Shown here one piece after another: positions 7,149-8,773 of a DNA stretch of 8,773 nucleotides (position 1 is the stretch's first letter; each line of letters begins with the position of its first letter). Made by a program: the position numbers and the translations under genes. The notes beneath the pieces were generated by a model. The model was not told where the DNA came from. It saw only the letters and a program-made list of their open reading frames with translations, and did not search any database. Source of the stretch: Chthonomonadaceae bacterium (lineage in GTDB: Bacteria > Armatimonadota > Chthonomonadetes > Chthonomonadales > Chthonomonadaceae); the NCBI GenBank assembly GCA_025355115.1, contig JANXLO010000327.1:1-8773 (forward strand), given 5' to 3'.

Positions 7149-7229
7149 GTGATTTCCCCTAAAAAGGCCTATGCGTGAACGATCATGGTTCATGGAATGG
7201 AACTATGCAGGCTCGTGCGCAGGCAAAGT

Positions 7230-7481
7230 TCAGTGTGGCGGCGCGAGATACCCGCCTGGCGTTGCCGACGAGCCCGTTGTCGGAGCTGTGGTTGCACCGG
7301 GGCCTGTTGTGCCTCCCATGCGCTGTTGGAACTCTTTCGCGGCCGCCGGAGGCATCCCGGGAGGCTTCTCACTGTCTGCACCTTGTGTGGTCTTCCCAGC
7401 TCGGAATATAAAAATTCCGGCGATGAGAATAAATGCAGCGACTGCGATCACTGCCATCACAGGGTTGATTTTCTGCTTCAA
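7230..7481 (-). CDS. small membrane-anchored Pro/Gly/Ala-rich protein (hypothetical)
   Basis: An 83-aa protein from a TTG start. The start is supported by a near-perfect Shine-Dalgarno GGAGGTGATG on the minus strand (7495-7486), with 9 bases between GGAGG and TTG. Residues 1-28 are a short basic N-terminus, then one hydrophobic segment (NPVMAVIAVAAFILIAGIFIFRAG), which could be an uncleaved membrane anchor with the rest outside. The remainder is low complexity: EKPPGMPPAAAKEFQQRMGG followed by Thr, Pro, Gly and Ala runs to the C-terminus (GGYLAPPH). I do not recognise a named family. It immediately precedes the DUF1559 pseudopilin gene on the same strand, so a role alongside that protein is possible but unproven. 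Confidence 0.72.
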   Translation of the reverse strand: MKQKINPVMAVIAVAAFILIAGIFIFRAGKTTQGADSEKPPGMPPAAAKEFQQRMGGTTGPGATTAPTTGSSATPGGYLAPPH

Positions 7482-7485
7482 ATTG

Positions 7486-7495
7486 CATCACCTCC
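7486..7495 (-). promoter_or_regulatory. strong Shine-Dalgarno deciding the TTG start at 7481
   Basis: The minus strand reads GGAGGTGATG here, complementary to the 16S 3' end. The ATG inside it opens a different frame that does not encode the hydrophobic segment, whereas the TTG 9 bases after GGAGG starts MKQKINPVMAVIAV. Confidence 0.7.
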
Positions 7496-7544
7496 GCTTC
7501 TCAGTGTCATGTTGTCTGCTCCCAAAGTTGTTTATATGTAGGGC

Positions 7545-7563
7545 TGCAATTATCCTTATTGCA
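7545..7563. promoter_or_regulatory. inverted repeat TGCAAT-N7-ATTGCA overlapping a GATAAT, candidate operator
   Basis: TGCAAT (7545-7550) and ATTGCA (7558-7563) form a small dyad about 65 bases upstream of the TTG-started gene. The minus-strand GATAAT (7554-7549) inside it could serve as a -10, though no good -35 is seen. Further copies occur as ATTGCAAT (7589-7596) and ATTGCA (7482-7487). The stretch is AT-rich, so chance is possible. Confidence 0.3.
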
Positions 7564-7629
7564 TGATGACAATTTGTGATTTGTAAAGATTGCAATAGGG
7601 AGGCGCACATGAAACGGAGAATATCGTAC

Positions 7630-8001
7630 GTTGAAGAGGCTTGAGCAGCTCACATGCAGAAGATCCGGCTGCCGCCTAAAAGTAGATCCCAGTCGATTCA
7701 GCCTCTCTATGCGCTTGTCTAAACGGACAGTCGGTGCCGGATTTTCTTCCAGCCAGTCCACGCGCGTGGTCAGTTTCCCAATTTCGGCACTGGGCTCGCC
7801 GCGTCGCCAGCCATTGGCTTCTCTGTCGGCCGGGGCCCTCCATTTCCACTTGAGAAGGGTGGCAAGGTCCTTGACGGCGCTGACCGTCCAGGCGCTGAGC
7901 ATATTCGAATGGATTTCCAGATCGGAAGCGATGTGGCGGTGAGGCCATTCCTTCTTGAGTGCTTCGAGGAGAGATGTGGATTTGAAACTAGGTTTCTGCA
8001 G
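7630..8001 (-). pseudogene. IS3-family transposase remnant (OrfA plus start of OrfB)
   Basis: A minus-strand frame without stops resembles IS3-family OrfA. KPSFKSTSLLEALKKE matches the usual 'spEFKakvaLEALkgE' start. IASDLEIHSNMLSAWTVSAV matches the helix-turn-helix 'IAseygIHpNqlsqWkkqal'. ADREANGW, then AEIGKLTTRVDWLEEN, matches the leucine-zipper end 'aqIGkLtvElDWLkkK'. STFRRQPDLLHVSCSSLFN then resembles the OrfB opening 'lsvrRQceLLgvsRSSLYY', fused in the same frame. The open frame runs from 8253 to 7507, but everything outside this segment is unrelated. There is no DDE catalytic core, many consensus residues are lost, and no matching terminal repeats were found. It is an old, truncated insertion-sequence fragment with no expected activity. 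Confidence 0.7.
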
Positions 8002-8050
8002 CGGGTGCTGTCGGAGGAGAGCGCTTTGATGCCTGGGCATACTGGGCGTC

Positions 8051-8094
8051 CATGAACTACGGGCAGAACAGGTTCGTTCTGCCCGTAGTTCATG
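8051..8094. repeat. 19-bp perfect inverted repeat after the Lsr2/PEP-CTERM gene
   Basis: CATGAACTACGGGCAGAAC (8051-8069) is the exact reverse complement of GTTCTGCCCGTAGTTCATG (8076-8094), with a 6-base loop. It begins two bases beyond the minus-strand TAG at 8099-8097, the position of a terminator, but no T-run follows on that strand (gacgcccag). It also lies 50 bases from the IS3 remnant, so it may be an insertion-sequence footprint or a dispersed palindrome. Confidence 0.75.
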
Positions 8095-8096
8095 CG

Positions 8097-8555
8097 CTAC
8101 GCCTTTTTCAAGGTCGAGCGGCGTGATCGGCCATGGCGGCGAGCCAATACGGCTCCGCTTGACGCTAGCCCCGCAATGAGAAGCAGGGACATGCCCGGCT
8201 CCGGGGTCAGTGCGGCGATCGTGATGCGGGCGACGGGCAGTGAATTGTTCCACGCGTAAGGGGTTAGAAAGCCGCCGGAGGCGCCTGAGATGCCGGTGTG
8301 CGCATGGATGGTGGCATTGATGTCTTCCGCGGTGTGGGCGCTAGGCGGAGAATCGAAGTAGACCAGATCGTCATGCGCCTCCGTGTTCTTCTCGGTGCCC
8401 GCATCCAGGGCGAAGAGGTCGAAGGTCGTGCCAAGCGTCGTAATGGTGTTGAGGTCAATGCTGTAGTCGCTGCCCTCGAGGCTGAAGGTGACCGTCCGGG
8501 CGTTCGCGGAACCGTCGATGTCGTCGGTGATCTGCTCAATGATTGTTTTGGCCAT
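8097..8555 (-). CDS. chimeric protein: Lsr2-like N-terminal segment plus PEP-CTERM-like C-terminus
   Basis: The ATG at 8555 is chosen because GGAAGGA (8569-8563, minus strand) precedes it by seven bases, giving 152 aa. The in-frame start at 8726 would add about 57 residues that look non-coding. Residues 1-36 (MAKTIIEQITDDIDGSANAR, then TVTFSLEGSDYSIDLN) closely follow the N-terminal dimerisation segment of the actinobacterial nucleoid protein Lsr2 (MAKKVTVTLVDDxDGS, TVxFGLDGVxYEIDL). Lsr2's following helix and C-terminal DNA-binding domain are absent. Residues about 37-117 (LGTTFDLFALDAGTEKNTEA and onward) are of unknown type. Residues about 120-146 read LTPEPGMSLLLIAGLASSGA then VLARRHGRSRR: a PEP motif, hydrophobic segment and arginine-rich tail, as in PEP-CTERM exosortase substrates. 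No signal peptide is present, which such substrates require. A recombined gene, or a cytoplasmic/membrane oddity, are both possible. A 19-bp hairpin follows the stop. Confidence 0.68.
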   Translation of the reverse strand: MAKTIIEQITDDIDGSANARTVTFSLEGSDYSIDLNTITTLGTTFDLFALDAGTEKNTEAHDDLVYFDSPPSAHTAEDINATIHAHTGISGASGGFLTPYAWNNSLPVARITIAALTPEPGMSLLLIAGLASSGAVLARRHGRSRRSTLKKA

Positions 8556-8706
8556 GCCGCCATCCTTCCCTACCGCGGCTGCTGTGTGGACGCAGCCTCG
8601 CCCGCCCGAATTTACCCGGTCTACGTTGTGTTCCACGACGTGACCGATACCGCAGTGGCCTGGACTTTCCCCGTGGTCGTCAAGGACGGTGAACCGAAGG
8701 AGCGTG

Positions 8707-8773
8707 ATGGCCCACCTGTTGGTCACGCTGGCGGTCGAAGACCGCGGTGTCGCGGTGACGTGGCGGCTGGACG
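8707..8773 (+). CDS. possible start of a plus-strand gene running off the window
   Basis: ATG at 8707 is preceded by AAGGAG (8697-8702), only four bases away. The frame reads MAHLLVTLAVEDRGVAVTWR and continues open to the edge. The alternating hydrophobic pattern suggests beta strands, but 22 codons are too few for assignment. The frame from about 8586 (reading IYPVYVVFHDVTDTAVAW) is also open and protein-like to the edge, so a frameshifted or overlapping arrangement cannot be excluded. The 8556-8706 stretch holds no other supportable gene. Confidence 0.25.
   Translation, partial: MAHLLVTLAVEDRGVAVTWRLD

Noticed and set aside
7610..7645. Tiny plus-strand frame MKRRISYVEEA after GGGAGG, a possible leader peptide
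   Set aside because: It has only eleven codons, with no attenuator structure and no supportable plus-strand gene downstream; it lies beside and partly over the IS3 remnant.
7631..7942. Plus-strand 103-codon frame
   Set aside because: It is antisense to the IS3-like OrfA remnant, which explains the coding signal better.
7507..8253. The full 248-codon minus-strand frame as one intact gene
   Set aside because: Only the middle (about 7998-7630) resembles a protein family; its 5' part overlaps the chimeric gene in another frame and its 3' part is AT-rich intergenic sequence.

Overview
The window reads as bacterial chromosome, moderately GC-rich. It has two halves: a compact, intact plus-strand block of housekeeping and envelope genes (about 168-5689), and a minus-strand accessory block (about 5703-8555) that is rich in decayed genes and inverted repeats. 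The best phylum guess is Armatimonadota or a close relative. This is an inference, mainly from the DUF1559 prepilin-like protein, whose N-terminus ([13 protein letters not shown], then [10 protein letters not shown], then [11 protein letters not shown]) is closer to the Armatimonadota style than to the planctomycete 'LLPAVQQAREAARR' style. A PEP-CTERM protein, an NHL-repeat protein and a redoxin/cytochrome c/copper-monooxygenase fusion fit the same kind of genome. No rRNA or marker gene is present to settle it.

Plus-strand half. A signal-peptide-bearing methionine sulfoxide reductase B (168-680) has its own TATAAT promoter element. It is followed by mreB-mreC-mreD (778-3158), the rod-shape cluster, with an extended -10 element ahead of mreB and an ATGA overlap between mreC and mreD. 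The usual downstream partners (PBP2, RodA) are not next. Instead comes a 601-residue exported fusion protein (TTG start at 3353): a thioredoxin-like domain, a c-type cytochrome motif and a PHM-like copper monooxygenase module with all six expected copper ligands. A small DMT/YdcZ-family membrane transporter (5249-5689) closes this half, preceded by a strong hairpin with a UUCG loop.

Minus-strand half, in its own 5'-to-3' order. The first gene is a 152-aa protein (8555 to 8097) with an N-terminus like the actinobacterial nucleoid protein Lsr2 and a PEP-CTERM-like C-terminus. It is followed by a 19-bp perfect hairpin and an IS3-family transposase remnant. Then comes an apparent operon of a small TTG-started membrane-anchored proline-rich protein (7481-7230) and a DUF1559/H-X9-DG prepilin-like protein (7148-6336). 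The prepilin-like gene carries an in-frame TGA exactly before the prepilin cleavage-site glycine. Last is an NHL-repeat pseudogene (about 6231-5703) with an internal TGA and a frameshift.

The intact genes point to an envelope-oriented region: cell-shape machinery, a periplasmic or secreted redox and copper enzyme, exported repair of oxidised methionine, and pilin-like or surface proteins. No RNA gene, CRISPR array or complete mobile element was seen. The items most worth following up are the Lsr2/PEP-CTERM chimera, the triple-domain copper enzyme and the TGA placed in the prepilin leader.
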